Assembly (NCBI RefSeq): GCF_901709675.1 | Contig: NC_051095.1 | Location: 21,515,956 to 21,579,955 of the forward strand | DNA length: 64,000 nucleotides | Source of the DNA: Syngnathus acus | Taxonomy: Eukaryota > Chordata > Actinopteri > Syngnathiformes > Syngnathidae | Direction of reading: 5' to 3' | Shown: one piece after another, positions 14,801 through 28,800 of the stretch | Position numbering within the stretch: the first letter of the stretch is position 1 | How the letters are laid out: each line of letters begins with the position of its first letter | Translations under genes and position numbers: made by a program | The notes under the pieces: model-generated | What the model saw: the letters and a program-made list of their open reading frames with translations, nothing else | The model's database searches: none | Told to the model about the DNA's origin: nothing

Positions 14801-15445
14801 GGGGAAAATCTTGTTTTGTTCATACTTTCTTTGCATTTTACTGAAATCTAATAGTGTTTTTAATGAATGAACAGTAAAAATTTAAAACATTCTACCCACT
14901 GTCTCTTGAATGTGTTTCAATCAATGAAGAATTCATACTATGAGCAGCCACTCTGAACCTATTGTATTCGTATATTGGTGACCTTCTGTACTATGAAAAT
15001 GATGGTAGCCTACACGATTAAAAATGATGTGAGAAGGCTCACATTCAAAACAAGTAGTCCAAGGACAACTGACTCATTCGCGGCGACACATTAACCAAGG
15101 CACCTGATGACTGAAGAATGAAGCTCAAGGAGAGTTGGCTCTGATCCACCCAAATAGTAACAATTTGTCCATGTCCTGTTATCTATGGTTTAAAATTTAC
15201 AAGAATATCCTTGAAAAAAAATGGTCTCCAAAGAGATGAATGTTGCGCAATACACAATTACATATAGTCATGCTCAGTGTTTGCAGATTTTCTAGCAGTT
15301 TTAGCGGGAACAAATTTATCATTTCATTTTACAGAGACTTTATAATTTTATGGTTTCAACAGCGTGATCCTGGAAAGGATCAATTTTATTCAAATCACAT
15401 CACAGATACGTAGTATTTACATACATACATATTTAAAACAAATCG

Positions 15446-15469
15446 GTGGACCAGTCCAAACTGGTCCAC
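15446..15469. repeat. Short perfect inverted repeat
   Basis: A 10 bp arm GTGGACCAGT, loop CCAA, then the exact complement ACTGGTCCAC. It could form a small hairpin or be a dimeric protein site; nothing adjacent explains it. Confidence 0.6.
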
Positions 15470-16341
15470 TGCGAAGTTTGCCTGTGAGTACCTCAATCGT
15501 GCTAGCCATAAAACGAGCCGACAAGGCCAAAAGGACGCTATTATCTATGGTTAGCTCAGTCATTTTTCTTATATGCTACATCAGCCGCTCGTTGTCTAGT
15601 CAACGACTGTGCAATACATCTTCATTATTAAAATCATTACAATGTATCCCTAAGTAGTAGAAGGGATTTTGGAATAAATCCCAAGGTGCAGCCTTAAATG
15701 AAAAGAGGATCATTAGCTGTGATCTTACTATTTACTGCCTGTGCCTTCACGTGAAACCATATTTTATCAGTTCAAAGCGTCTCTCCCCCTCAGAGTACAT
15801 TTCCATTACGGGTGTGGCTGTTGCATTAAGCTGTCAGCTGCTCGAAAAACACAGATAAAGACGCGCGCTCCGAGACACGTGCAGAGGCCGTAATCAGTCA
15901 GGCACGCATTTGCAAAATAGACTGCGGGGGCATTACCGAGCGGATTAGGAGCAAAACTGATAAAGCGTGTTAGTAGAGCAGCACACTGTTTGTTTATTTG
16001 GCCTTTCCTGTTTGCTCAAGTCACTCACTGTAAGCAACACAAAAAGCAGAAATGACACTCATTTCATATCAGGTAGAGATTAAAGCATACCACTGATGAA
16101 AATGCCTCAGTGACACACACATACACACACAAGAACATATTTGCATACACAAGGCAAGCATTTTAATTTCTGTCTCGCTTCATGTCTGCAAATGGATGTT
16201 TAATAGCTAACCATGATGTTGAATGAGCTCATATTCCTCTTCTCTACCATACTATCTTATGCATTGTGATGTCTCCTCTGTTACTGGAGGTGGGGGAGCA
16301 CCTCTCTGACATTGGATGGAGGATGGATTGGAGGATGACTC

Positions 16342-16356
16342 AGAACAGCTTGTTAG
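16342..16356 (+). promoter_or_regulatory. Androgen-response-element-like site
   Basis: AGAACAGCTTGTTAG matches the palindromic steroid response consensus AGAACAnnnTGTTCT at 10 of 12 defined bases. It lies about 9 kb downstream of the ar stop codon. A chance match is quite possible in 64 kb. Confidence 0.15.
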
Positions 16357-16863
16357 AGTAACATGTATGACCATGTAAGAGCACTAATGAGTGGAGTACT
16401 AGCTGTGAGAACCATGCCTGGACAGCGGAGAACATAAATCTTCTGTCCTGCTCTGGACCCTGGGGACTGCACCAACACAAAAACGGTGCTATAGGTGGCC
16501 TGGATGTACAAAATGTGCGTCTGTGCATGTAAATGAATTCTTAATGGAAAGGAGCAGAGCTGTGTCCTTCAGTGGGTCTCATGTATTAACTCGGCTGAAA
16601 GAAACAGGTTGTGTGAATTATGATCCAACAATCGTGTTCCTCTTGTGCTCGACATCGAGTAGATGAATCCAATACTGTCTTATATATCGTTAGCACAAGA
16701 CTTGCTCTCGGTTGCCTCTTTTTATTGGGACCCAGTTTGCAAATCAATCCAGTCACACTACGCTTTGCACAAACTATCCTGCGGGTTATGATCATTTCTT
16801 TTCAGATTCTCAGTACATAAACTGTAATTGGGTGTGTGGCATTGGTCTGGTTTAGTGCATATC

Positions 16864-16970
16864 GCTTCCTTCCTTCCTTCCTTCCTTCCTTCCTTCCTTC
16901 CTTCCTTCCTTCCTTCCTTCCTTCCTTCCTTCCTTCCTTCCTTCCTTCCTTCCTTCCTTCCTTCCTTCCT
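16864..16970. repeat. (CTTC)n microsatellite
   Basis: About 26 uninterrupted CTTC units. The poly-Phe/Leu/Pro/Ser frame on plus and the Gly-Arg-Lys-Glu frame on minus are artefacts. Confidence 0.97.
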
Positions 16971-19900
16971 TATTCCAGAGAGGACTCTTATCATCTGTGC
17001 CTGATTAAATACAAGATACTCATCTGTTTTCTATGCAGTGAAATGCTGTTGGACAAATGGCTGCAGTGTAAGGGGTCGAATGAGGGTTTGAAACTGCTAT
17101 TGACTTATGTGTAAAGGTTACTGCTTCCTACGTCAGTGTTTATGCTACAGATTTAGAGTCGGTTTTTATGGAAATTAACTCGTAATAACAAGGTTTTTTT
17201 TTTTTTTGCTCATGTAACCACATTATTGTCCAAATGATCCATGTTCAAATGGAGCCATCAAAAAAATGAGGTGAGAATTTGAGTTATGGAAGCATTGTGT
17301 GTCCACTACTCACAGTAAATGTACGCATGCCTTTTTTTCGTTTTGCGCATCATGTTCTTATGCATGTAAGTCGTTCATAGACATATTTTTCTGTTAAATA
17401 CTCAGTCGGTTTACAAGAAATAATAACACTAAAAACACTTGACATTTTCTGCATACAAAACACTCCTGTTATGTAAAGTAGCACCCAAAACAAACCTGTT
17501 TTTAGTTTAGTTTCAAACTATGTTGAATAAAAGACCCAGGCACTGCTTTGAAGTTGAAGCTATGCCCTAAACTAAAGGGTCGGCGTCTGGACAATCTGCT
17601 TGCATATGTGCCACAGGAATGCGAAGCAGAGTGTGTGTGACAGTGTATGTGAGAGTTATATCGCCCCTGGGAGCCGCTATGGTCATATTTTAATAACTCG
17701 CACTGTGTTGGATTATGTACTGCGGGCTTGTAATATCACACCGCCAGAGCAAAGCCCGAACAGACTCTGTTCGCAGCGCCGTGGCAGCAAAAACATATCG
17801 AGGGACCCACCAAAACATTTTGTTTCCAGTTCTGCAGCTCTTGTGAAGAAGCAAGCTCCCATATGATTCTAGTTCAAAGGTATGCTCACCCCTTTTTGTC
17901 TGCCTCAGCATTTACTCTCAGCTGGCTACAATGAGCAGAGCTGCAGGTTTGATGGGATTTATGGTAGGTGGCACACCCTCTCTGCTGCCTTTTGAAGAGC
18001 AAAAACTCGCACACAAATGCACGGAATATTAACTCCGACATGTTGGGCCGTGTACGCAGTAAACAAAAGTGGCTCATTGACTCACACCAAAAGGGAGGTG
18101 GGGGGAGTAATGTGTGGAATGATGAGCACGTATAGACCAAGGTTGGGATGCTATTCAGGGCGGTGGAGTTGCAGTTTTAACTGCCACCACGTTGAAGGCT
18201 GTGGAAGGCAAAGTCTTTATATGCTATGTTGTTTCTGTAGTCAGTGTCATTTTCTTTGTGTTTTTTAAACAAAGTACAGCGAAGTAAAGTATATGAATGA
18301 TGTCATGTGCTTGGGAGGGTGGCAGCACAATCACTCATAAACGCTCCATCCATAAAAGCAATAAAGAGCAACATCCTTTTTAAGAAGGAGTGAAAGAGAA
18401 CAGTGTGCACCCAGCATGAGCGCATCAGCGTGCATGGACAGACTCATGCATGTTCATTTCTCAGACTGCCGGCTATCGAACAACCCATTCGCTGGAGTAG
18501 GAGGGGAACATTGCAATTAGCCTGCTGCCGAAAGCGTAGCCCCATTCGCACGAGACATGTTTACTCTTCAGTCACGGTATAATTAATATGTCGTCTTTTG
18601 TTTTCCATCCCCTCGTAAAGTTGGGAACATGATGGAGGGAGGGGGGGGGGGGACATGCAACGAAATACTCTTTTTCAAGCTCATTCAGGCCTCAGAGGAC
18701 GGCGAAGGGCTTTGAGGGGAAGAGAGGTCTGTAAACATTACGGAATGATGCAAGCATGCTTGACAAATGCTCCTGTTTAGAATATAAGCCCTGAGAACAT
18801 TACAGTAAATGGCTCTTTCCTGCTATATTCTCTCTATACAATATCCATTTCAAAGCGTACCCGGAAGCAAGGTGTATTTCTGAAATGTTGTTCAGCTTTC
18901 CATTTTTCTTCTTTTAAAGAGAAGAACAGGCAAGTACAAATGGAGGGGAAAAAACAGCGACTCAGAGGGACGGCTGTAAATGGGACAGTTTTCAGCAGCT
19001 GCATTAAGAAATCTGTTTGGGTTCCGTCTCCCAAGTAAACTTGTCAGCCTGTGTTGTCCAGCCTGCTATGTTTAGGAGAGCTAAAAGAGTTGTGTTTTCT
19101 GGCAGTGGCACATAATAAATGCTAAAGCGCTGACCTTACGTCTCTCTCCCTGATGTTGCTCTCCTTCCATTCTCAAAACAGACTGAGAAATCCTCCTGAG
19201 CCGAGGTCAAGAATCCATCACTGGGATTTTGCAATAACACACATTTCCATACAGGCTCTGTGAGAAACGGCCTGCGGGAGCAGATGAGAGCCAGTGAACT
19301 TCTTTTCAAAACATCAAAATGCAACTTATCCATATTACTTTCAGTCAAATCTCCAGCGTGTTGACGAAGGTTAAAATGCTCACACCTCTCGCCGTGTAGC
19401 TCTTGTTTACAAATGCTAATGTTGCAACGTTGTATTGTCTGCCCCCATTTCCATAATTTGAGTCATGAATGTGAATTAGAATTGCTTGGTTTATTTCCAA
19501 CTCTGCTCAGAAGCAAAATCCATATTTGGCAACGCCAAAGAGAACCAAGATTGGACTTTTGTGACGGATGCCAGACTACACACAATAATGCACACACACA
19601 AAGACAAACACACACGCATCTTTCCTGGTGCATCATGTTGTGAAAGAGCTCCGTGATTATGAATTACACTTCTATGCTATCTCTTCTGATGAAAATGTAT
19701 TTTCCTTGTCCTTGGAAACGATGCACAGCAGTCGATATAATTCTGCAGACTCAATAATCCTTTCCACTGAGAGGCAAACTGACTGAAGTTGCTTTTGCTG
19801 GTGAAACAATAGAAGAGGGTGCATACAGTTTGTGCGTCGGCGGGGGTATATATTTTTGCACACTCGGCGTTATTGGATTTGGATTGTAACACGGTAGAAT

Positions 19901-22900
19901 CCAGTTGGGCTGAGAGAATATCATGTTCGAATCACAATAGACATGGCTGATTGTTATTGCAGAGCTCTTCCATTAATAATTCAATCATTTGACCCATGAC
20001 ATGGCTTCCCGCAAAAACAATCCGATCCTCTTAGGGCTGGGAGAAATATTTGAAATCTTTAAGTGTGTGCATTTCTTTTGACCTTCCTTGCATGACACAT
20101 ATCCCATGCCTGAGGCAACATCTACAATTACACAGTTTAGGAGATGGCAGGAGAGGAAAAGAGAGGAAGATATGTCAAGACAGTATAAAATTGAACTTAG
20201 TCAGTGGTGTCTGTCACTCCTCATCAACGTTAATGTTAAGAGCACTTTTTTTTTTTTAATATTTAACAGCAATGAACTGTTTATAATGATATGATGGTTG
20301 TTCTTGTCACTCATTCTTAGTTTGTACACAATTTGTGTCTGAGTCCATCAAATAAAGAATGCATTTTGAACCTCTTCAGTTATGAGTGACTATCCTTCTG
20401 GAAAAAAAAAACCTAAAAAAACAGGGTAAGGTCCAAAAGATAGGAAATCTTGTGGCCTGTATCAAGTTTGGCGCTAATCAAGTGAATCAAAGCAGAATGA
20501 AGAGAGTGGTTTGAACTGAACAAGTTCTAGGCTTCGTTTTATCTTACAAAATAATAGTCAGTTTGAATGAAGTCCATCTTATGACCAGAGGCTTTGCTTC
20601 TGAACAATCTTGTTAAGCTAATTACAAGCTCAGAACTTTAAATTATGCTCAATGGCAAAGCTGCGGGTTCCATTTCTGAATAGTGTTTAAAAAAAGGAGC
20701 ATCCATCGACCCAGAATTACATTGAGACATTTTGCGGCTTAACTGCAATCCAGCGACATCCTGTAGTTTCCTGACGAAGATTGATATTTCTTTCAAAGAC
20801 TTCAGAGGAAGCACTCACTCTTATTATAGCTGTCCAATGACATTGCAGCAGCTGGTTTGATTTATATTTGTTGCACACACACTGAATGCTGTTGCCAATG
20901 CAATCTGTAGCTTGTTAGCCGTAATAAAAGGGAGAGTCGCTAACACGTTAGGTCTCACAGTTCTGGGTGGTTTGACACCAAATCAACATGGACATTCCTG
21001 TCATTTTCTACTTGTCGGTTAAAGGTTTGTTGTATAAATGTAGATAAGTTAGATTAAAATGCAACACTCTTGCAGTCTCTGAAACAGGGCCCAAACTTTT
21101 ACTGGAAACGTAAAATCCTCAAACTTGAATATCCTTGAATGTCAGAGTGAAGAATGTTACAGTGTTATTCAAAAGGTTTTATGATGGTGAAAGTTTGACA
21201 CTGGAACGGATTCATTCTACCTCTATGATATCTGAGAAAGTGTGTCCCGCCACTGAAGTTAGTGTGTCAAAGTAAAGATGTATCGCTGCAGTGAGCATAT
21301 ACATACATACCAGAGGAATGGAAATCTGAGCAGCAGTGACTGTGAGAAAAAGCAAAAGACGTGCAAAGACTGCATTTAAATGTTTAAACAGTGCGAGGGA
21401 ATGGAAGCAATGCCCGCTAATATTAGAATTCATTGTTTTCGGGAGTGTTTCTGACAGAGGAAACATTCCACTTCCAGCACACACAGCTGAATGAAGAAAG
21501 AGAAAAATACTTGGGCAGCTGCTTGTAGACGGAAAACAGCGGCAAAAAAAGCATGGGTGCCATCTATCAAATTCCACGCTGAAGCCTTGGAAGGGGAAAT
21601 CTGTCCTGTTATGGCTGCAAACGAGTGCCGTGGCGCTGCTGTCACATTGGGTTTGGCCGGGACACGATGGGAGCGACGAAGGGTGGAGCACAGAAACTGT
21701 GTACGGAAATAAAGAAGTAGAAGATAGCTAGAGCGCCATAAAGGCCCACCTAAAAAGGGGAGGAAGGGAAGAGACCGAGTGGGCAAATTGGGGCATGACA
21801 GAAAGCGAGAGGGTCAGTTGAAAGATGAAAATGGATACAGTCTGCAGAAAAACACATGGCTAATCACTGTTGGGTCAGTCAGGAAATAGTGGGGAGAAAT
21901 ATTTACACTAATTACAGCCGGCTAATGCGTCTCCAGGTATGAAGGCTGTTTCTCGACCGTAAGATAAAGCACACAGCGTGCATTGTCCATTAGAACGCAG
22001 AAGAGTTCGCAACATTATTAACACTTCACCGACAACAAAAACAAACATATTAGACTATAATTTGGTCTCTTTGCACATCCTGTTGTTCAAATGCTCATTA
22101 GGGCAAAAGTAGAACATTAATTCCTTCTGTGCTTTCACCCAAAACGCAACAAGGCCTCCAATTTCCCGTGCACTGACCTACAGTTGTTCGAGTTAGAGGT
22201 CCCACTTCCTGCACACTTGACAAAAACGGCTGCCTCCACTCCGTCCAGCACATCAATATGATAAATGTCACGCAAACAAACAATCGTCACTTGCAAGGTA
22301 AAACACACACAATGGTGTAAAAAAGGCGCATTGCTTCGCAGACAGAGCCAAATGCATAGATTTACAATAGCACTCTGGACTTCCCAAACATGTTTTAATG
22401 CATCATAAACACTTTGGTGTTTCTGGTCTCTGGTCCAATAAAAACAGGGAGCGCGGGGGTGTAATATCTGGAGCTGGGGGAAATTAAAGCTGAAGTTTCT
22501 CTCCTCCTCAGTGCCCCCCACCCCCTTCCTCAGACACACACACACACACATACACGGGCACGCAAACACGCACGCTTAATCAGCCAGTGAAAAATCCAAG
22601 ACTACATCTACACCCAGTGGAAGGAACCTGATACAACCGCATCTCCCCCCTTCCCACATTCCCCTTTTCCCCTTAATCATCCACACACAGATGCTGATAA
22701 ATTACAAGCAAGGTTCAGGCAACGTATGATTAACTGGAGTTAATGAAGACTAAGAGAGATCTTGAACAAGGAAACCATAGAACTCTCTGACATAAAGCTG
22801 GCACTAGAAAACTAGTCGACATTCTTTTCTCTGCCTTTCTGCTTCTGCTGCTATTTCCAAAAGTCCTTTCAGTGTGCGGTGACAAACATAACCCTTCTGA

Positions 22901-24445
22901 CTGGTGGAAAAATAAATCATACTTTCAAGCGAAGACAAATGCCTTATCCGCTGGGAGTAGCCCCTGGCTGCAGGCACATAATGGCCTCTCGCTTTCACTT
23001 TTTCTCTCAAGGCAGGGAGTTTCCCCGGACTGGCCCGAAACGTCTAGCCGCACAAGCCAGAGAAACGGATATTATGCTTTGGATGGACACTGTGCTGAGG
23101 CTGGTAAAAAGTCCAATGGGCAAAACTACTGTTCTGCTCTGAGCCATCAGTCACGTCTTTAACTATCAGAACATACGCATGACGAGAGGTCATTATTCAA
23201 GGCTGATCCTGTGACCAAGCCATAAAAGTCAAGGATTTCCTAACGCTGCTTTGCAGGCTTGGCCGAGAGCGGGCCAGCGAGTTGGGTCAGCTGCGGGAGC
23301 CTGTCCTCTCTCCTCTCAGTGCTATCAGGTTGCCACTCCTCCTCCTCCAGCCCATTACACAGGCCTCTTTATGCTGCGCTAAAAGCTGCTCATGTTCAAG
23401 CACTCCTGGGAAAAAGCTCCTTAAAACACATCAGGATGAGAGGCCCTGTCTGGTAAAATATTAATAGGAACTTAATTGGTTGTTAATGGACTGCTACTTG
23501 AGAAGGAATCTCCTTCCATTAGACAGGCCACCGAAACGAGACGCTCAACAGTGTCGTCTTACCAACTTCACTTTCTAATTGTTGTCCACTCACTGTAAGT
23601 GTAAATTGCACGGGCTTGCAGCTAAATACGTAATTAGTTCCATCTAAGTTCCTGCAACATGGTCTCGAGTTGTATGAATTTAATACAGGCCGTTCCGTTA
23701 CTTCTGCATGAAAGCTGAATCCAAACGCCTGCTCTATTTTCATACTTTTCAGTCATCTTCTCAGCAAACTCCTTCCTTCTGTGAATTTTCCAACATAAGG
23801 AAGTAGTTTTAACTTTTGTTTGCGGCCATTGTGTTTGTGCTCTCTGCGGTTGATGTTAGCCAACAGGAAAAATCCTTCTTCTGCTAGAGTAGGCATGTAA
23901 TATTGATGCCGAGCAGACTTGGAAAAACACCCAAATGAAATGGAATCTAAACCGAGTTCAAATGTGGACATCAACACATACATTTTTGATTATTGCAAAC
24001 CGACAAGACGCTATTCCTTCTAGAGAAAGCCATGGGGGCAAGAGTAGCGAGGAATATATTCACAAATGAAATGTCCTTCACATCAGACTTTCCCATCAAT
24101 GCAACAAATAGGGGAAAAGTTGCACAAGTAACTGGTTTAAACTGCCAAGGGCGCCATTTTCGAACTTGCTTGTGTGTGTGTGTAATACCTATATTTTGCA
24201 ATTTGCAACACTTCTAATAGATTTCCACAAGCTAGAGTTTATATTTGCTATCACGCAAAAATGTGATTGACACTTGCAACGGCAGTTTCCTCCAGTCATT
24301 GAGTGAATGAATACGTGTCCAGTTACATTTCAAAGTACATGTCAATGGCTCCAACAGATGGCGAGCCAACAGTCAAGTCCCATTCGGCCCATCCTCGTCC
24401 AGCAGCCGCCAGTAGATGGAAGTAAAACTACAGATATACTGTAGA

Positions 24446-24520
24446 TCAGGGGCTGCCAACCTTTTTAGGGCGGAGACCTACTGCATGTACTTCTTGGGCA
24501 ACTAATTAATGCAAAGGAGC
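24446..24520 (+). mobile_element. hAT-type MITE left end
   Basis: Begins CAGGGGCTGCCAACCTTTTT, followed by GCGGAGACCTACT, the usual head of a vertebrate hAT MITE family. I cannot find the right end, so it is a truncated copy. Confidence 0.5.
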
Positions 24521-24938
24521 ATTTTACACATTTCTGAAATAACACGTTTGCTAAAAATGATCTTTATACAGAAGAAAATAATGAAAGGCTAGGGTGGACT
24601 ACAGTGACTTCCTCACACATTACATTTTGATTTGTCACAGAGTTGCATAGCATACAGTGAAATGAATCTCAGTGCCACTATTCAGGACAAAATACACACA
24701 ATTTGCTCGACAGTGTAAATTTATAAGAACCTGCTTCCAAAATGCTATACGTAATGAAATTCCAATTAATTCCATCGCCATGGGCTTTTATACGCAGTTT
24801 TATTATATCACAATGTAACCAAAGCAAGAAAACTAGTAGGAGCCTCAGACTTTTGCAAAGTATTGCACCTTGTCATAATGCACAACAGCTTGACCTCTGT
24901 GCCGCCAAACATTCCACAGTACACTTTTGTGATCTGTT

Positions 24939-24944
24939 TTTATT
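24939..24944 (-). terminator. Candidate ar poly(A) signal
   Basis: TTTATT on plus is AATAAA on minus, about 690 bp beyond the ar stop codon. It is the nearest canonical hexamer I found downstream; no transcript evidence is available. Confidence 0.3.
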
Positions 24945-25637
24945 ACATGTTGTCATAGATGAACAGGTTCTCCACTGGAAATTTACATCGCAGCTACAAT
25001 GGGGATTCACAACAGAGCACTTGCAAACAACACTTTGAAAAAAATACACTTGTAGAAAAATTCCAACTGTGGAAAAGTCAAATTACATAAAATAATACAA
25101 ATAATAAAAACTAGCAAATTGTAAAATAGACTAAGCTAACCACTTGTCAGTGTGGGCTGCTTTTGTTTTGTTCTTTTCTCAAGTTACCATCATAATTGTA
25201 CAAATATATGAACACTCCATTGCTTTCAGAAATGTTTTAAAAAGCTTTCAGCAACTCTGCATGAACTTTAGTTAGATAAGGTGCACACTGTAGAAAAAAA
25301 GCTAGGGGGGAGATGCTAGTGCATAAACCACAGATGAGTTGACTCTGCAAACAATATCTCCCCACTACCAATTTAGCTTTCAAGCTGAAGGTTTGTGTTG
25401 CCATAGTAGGCCAAAGTAACATTTGATCCACTTGACACAACACGCAAAGAAGGCACAAAGAAGAACAGAGTTGATACAATTAGAATACATTAGGCAGAAA
25501 AAAGGAGCTCACTTAGATTTTATCCAGATGCGGTACCTCTGTGCCAATCCATCATCCACTGGCCCCATCATTCTTGATATTTTTACCACAACCGTTTAAA
25601 GGAGGGTGTGTCAGATCTCAAGTGACATATAGCACAA

Positions 25638-25817
25638 TCAAAGATTCTGCTCTCTGGACGACTTGTGGAATAAGATGGGCGTGACCATGCCTGAAAGGAT
25701 CCTGGGCACATGGACGCTTACAATCTCTGAGATCATCTCCGGGTAGTTGACGCTGGTCTGCAGGGACTGAGTTTCAATGAAAAGCTCATAAGTGAATTGA
25801 TGCAACTTCTTCACAAT
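25638..25817 (-). CDS. ar: ar exon 8: C-terminus with AF-2 helix
   Basis: 180 bp including the stop. Acceptor CCTTTCCTGCAG|ATTGTG. Encodes [13 protein letters not shown], keeping the His-Gln-Phe-Thr ligand contacts, then [18 protein letters not shown] with the AF-2 glutamate. The end is VTPILFHK followed by seven extra residues (SSREQNL) beyond the point where the human protein nearly ends. Confidence 0.95.
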   Translation of the reverse strand: MVKKLHQFTYELFIETQSLQTSVNYPEMISEIVSVHVPRILSGMVTPILFHKSSREQNL

Positions 25818-28800
25818 CTGCAGGAAAGGCAAAGAATGAGGGTCATTAAACACACTGTGTTCAACTGGAAATTTGACAGCAATGTCTGTATCGTGACGTA
25901 GCGTTTGGAAACGGCAACTGTAATGTTTTGACCAGCCAGGCTCCTTTGCTCTTTTCCTAACATGTAGTACCAAAGAACTCTTTCTCTACATTTCTTCATC
26001 ATTGCTGCTCTTCACTTCGATGAATACTTTGGTGGGACATTGTCCATATACGCCCTCTAGTGGTGACATATTCAGCAAGACCTTCCATTCTTTTCTTCAT
26101 ATGTAATAATAATTCAAATGTCTTTCAATGATTTACTATTGGAACATGAATTGCCACAATAACGGGATATATGACTATATGCGTATATGTACATATATGA
26201 CGTGTTGTTGGTGTGTATTTCTCTTTTTAAGTTTTGACAATAATGGTTCTAATGCTAATCAATGCTAAGGGTTCCTAAATACACAAGCATAATTCTGGGT
26301 TTACAAAGTTGTCCTAATTACACATTGAATTTTATTTATTTATTTATTTATTTATTCATTCATAACTATAAATGTAAGAAGGTAAGAGAAAGTATAGTTA
26401 TGGATAAATCACCCATCCCTTTATGTACTGTTTCTGTCCACATTACATGTAATATGCAACAGCAAAAAATTTGATTTTTGCAGTTTTAAATTACTTTAAG
26501 ATTAAATTCCAGAACCACCAGCTGTAGGGAAAGATAAATGCATATAGGAACTGTAGACGGGCTCTTAATTAGACAACTTCATTGTCCAATTAAAGGACTA
26601 TTTTTGGTACTTACTGAGGCATTTGTAAGAGCATTTTTTAAGCTGTTTTTTTCTGTTTTGCTCCTTTATGCTCCACGGTGTAAGTAACACTATTTTTACT
26701 GCCTATTTTGCACAATTTAAGTGAGGTTAACTAACTGTGGTGAACTGTAGTGCAGGAATTGTCAGTGTAGTAATAGTGCCACTAGTGGTAAGACAGCTCT
26801 CTCTAGTGGTATGTGAATAAATTACGAAACTAAATACAAATCAATGCACAACATTTAAAACATAAAACGCAGTCACGCATTTTGGAATGATTAAATGTAG
26901 TAAAGGACATTTTCTACTTCTCATACACAGTACATTTGTTAAGGACATTTTTAAGGACAGTTCAGTTTTATGTAACATTTTGAAAAGGTCAAGATTTTCC
27001 CAATCGGATGCTCTGTATCCGAGCAGGTCCAATCGTGTGACAGACGCCAAATGTCTCCGATTAACTTTCAAAACATCATGCCACCAGCGAAACCCCCCCC
27101 CTTCACTGATCAACTGCTGTAGCCTTCGGGTGAAAATTTCAAACCGGAATCCGATTTGCTGAACTGGAATCCTCCATATTCAAACAATGCCAAATCCAAA
27201 TCAAAAATATGTGCATTTCGTTTTACAAAGCCTTGACTGTGGGGAATGTAATTTACAATGGCTTCTTGGTTATAGAAGGGGATACAAGAATGTGACTGTG
27301 CTCGGGATGTCACAAACAAATCTTTTTAGAATCATTTTCCTACTGTTTACCCTCCCCTGATTTTTTTGGCCCAAATAATTTACATCACACTGACAGAGTC
27401 ACATTGAATCTCTACTAGCCAACAGACAAATCTTAAGTTTAGCGTTCGTGCAGTTTAACACAAATTAGTTTCCATTTCCAATAGTTACACATCATAATAT
27501 GATATCAGTCTCACGTCTCGTCCCCAGCCGTTCCACTATCACTCCGTGACAACCAGGTCAACAAACACCAAGCAGTACTTTGCATACAGGGATGCTGGGG
27601 TAAACTAACTTCTAACTAGCGACGCCCGGTAGATTAAAAACACGCTACCCTGCAGCTGAGCAGCAAGCAGTGCAATGGGCTGCTGTCACAGATAATAATA
27701 ATAATGTCAATAATAGTAATGATTATTATTATAAGAAGAAGAACAAGAGAAAGAAGACAAATCACAGTTCGAATCCCAGTCATAACACTCTAATGGGTCG
27801 AACAGACACTAACTCCAAGTTATGGCCTGTTTTAAAATGAGTGTGAAGCATCAGGAAGCCCATCCGGCGTCAATACTGCGCCAAAACATAATTATTCTAA
27901 CAGACTTCACTGTTGCAGTGTTAACTTCCACCAAAAGAGGGTGCTAATAGACTGTAAATGTCTGTGTAGGTGGGGTACAATGAAGCCCGGAAAAAGAATT
28001 CATCATCAAAAAAAAAAGTTAGGTTGAGCACTCTTTAAAGTTGACTTGGGCGACTTTTTTTTGACAGTCCCTACAATGTGCTTGCGCATGTTTCGCCACT
28101 CCTCAGTGAGCGGTTTTGTCACCCTGGCCACCTCACTGTAAACTCTCTGGCTACGCCCCTGATTCTGTTACACAAAGCAGAACAGAAAAGTCAAACTTGG
28201 AGGCACATGAACGTTGATGATTGCTTGCGGTAGATCTTCTGCACCCCGTGGAGCAGTACTCCAACATATGAGGTGGGAAATTACAAAATGAGAGGTTTTA
28301 TTAAAGCGTTGATGTAATTGAAAGAGAGGAAAACCTTACGTAATGATGTTAATTCTGGATAATGGGGAAAATTCACTGCTGGTGGATGTGGAAACTTGGA
28401 TGCACTTTGCAGTTTAGTGACACCAACTCCCAATGACATTTAGAGTATAAACGACTTGGACGTGGAGTTGTGCACATTACCGACTGGAGGTAGTCCAGTA
28501 GCTGTGTGAGCTGAAACAGCCTCTGTGTCCGGGCAGTCTCGCCACGGTGGCTGGCCAAGCGGTCCAGTTCCTTGATGTAGGAAGTCCGCAGATCATCAAA
28601 GCAATGCTGGTTCTTAAGGCCCTCCACTGGCACTGACAACACAAATACAGAACACGACGACTCACAGCAACTCTCAAGAATCAACGTCCATTCAAGCAGC
28701 TCTCCCAAGAATCATTTCAGATTTGACTTGACTAGACTTTGCAAGACTCACCGATGCTGAAGAGGACCAGTGCTTTCATGCACAAGAACTCCTCTTTGGT

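Larger units (their letters stand above)
8489..24445. other. Intergenic, 3' flank of ar, no gene seen
   Basis: I see no supportable coding exon. The frames over 100 codons (for example 21212-21691 minus) have no recognisable domain. Contents are simple repeats (10465-10517, 12593-12640, 16864-16970), one MITE end at 14745, a short perfect inverted repeat at 15446-15469, and otherwise unique-looking sequence. The scarcity of recognisable transposons contrasts sharply with 34-49 kb. Confidence 0.55.

Noticed and set aside
16758-17114. Gly-Arg-Lys-Glu and Phe-Leu-Pro-Ser repeat proteins
   Set aside because: Both are frames through the (CTTC)n microsatellite.
21212-21786. 159- and 118-codon minus-strand frames
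   Set aside because: No domain resemblance, overlapping frames of similar length, and no splice context support a gene.
27720-27790. A functional tRNA gene
   Set aside because: A box-B-like GTTCGAATCCC is present, but there is no matching box A or cloverleaf; it belongs to a SINE-like repeat.
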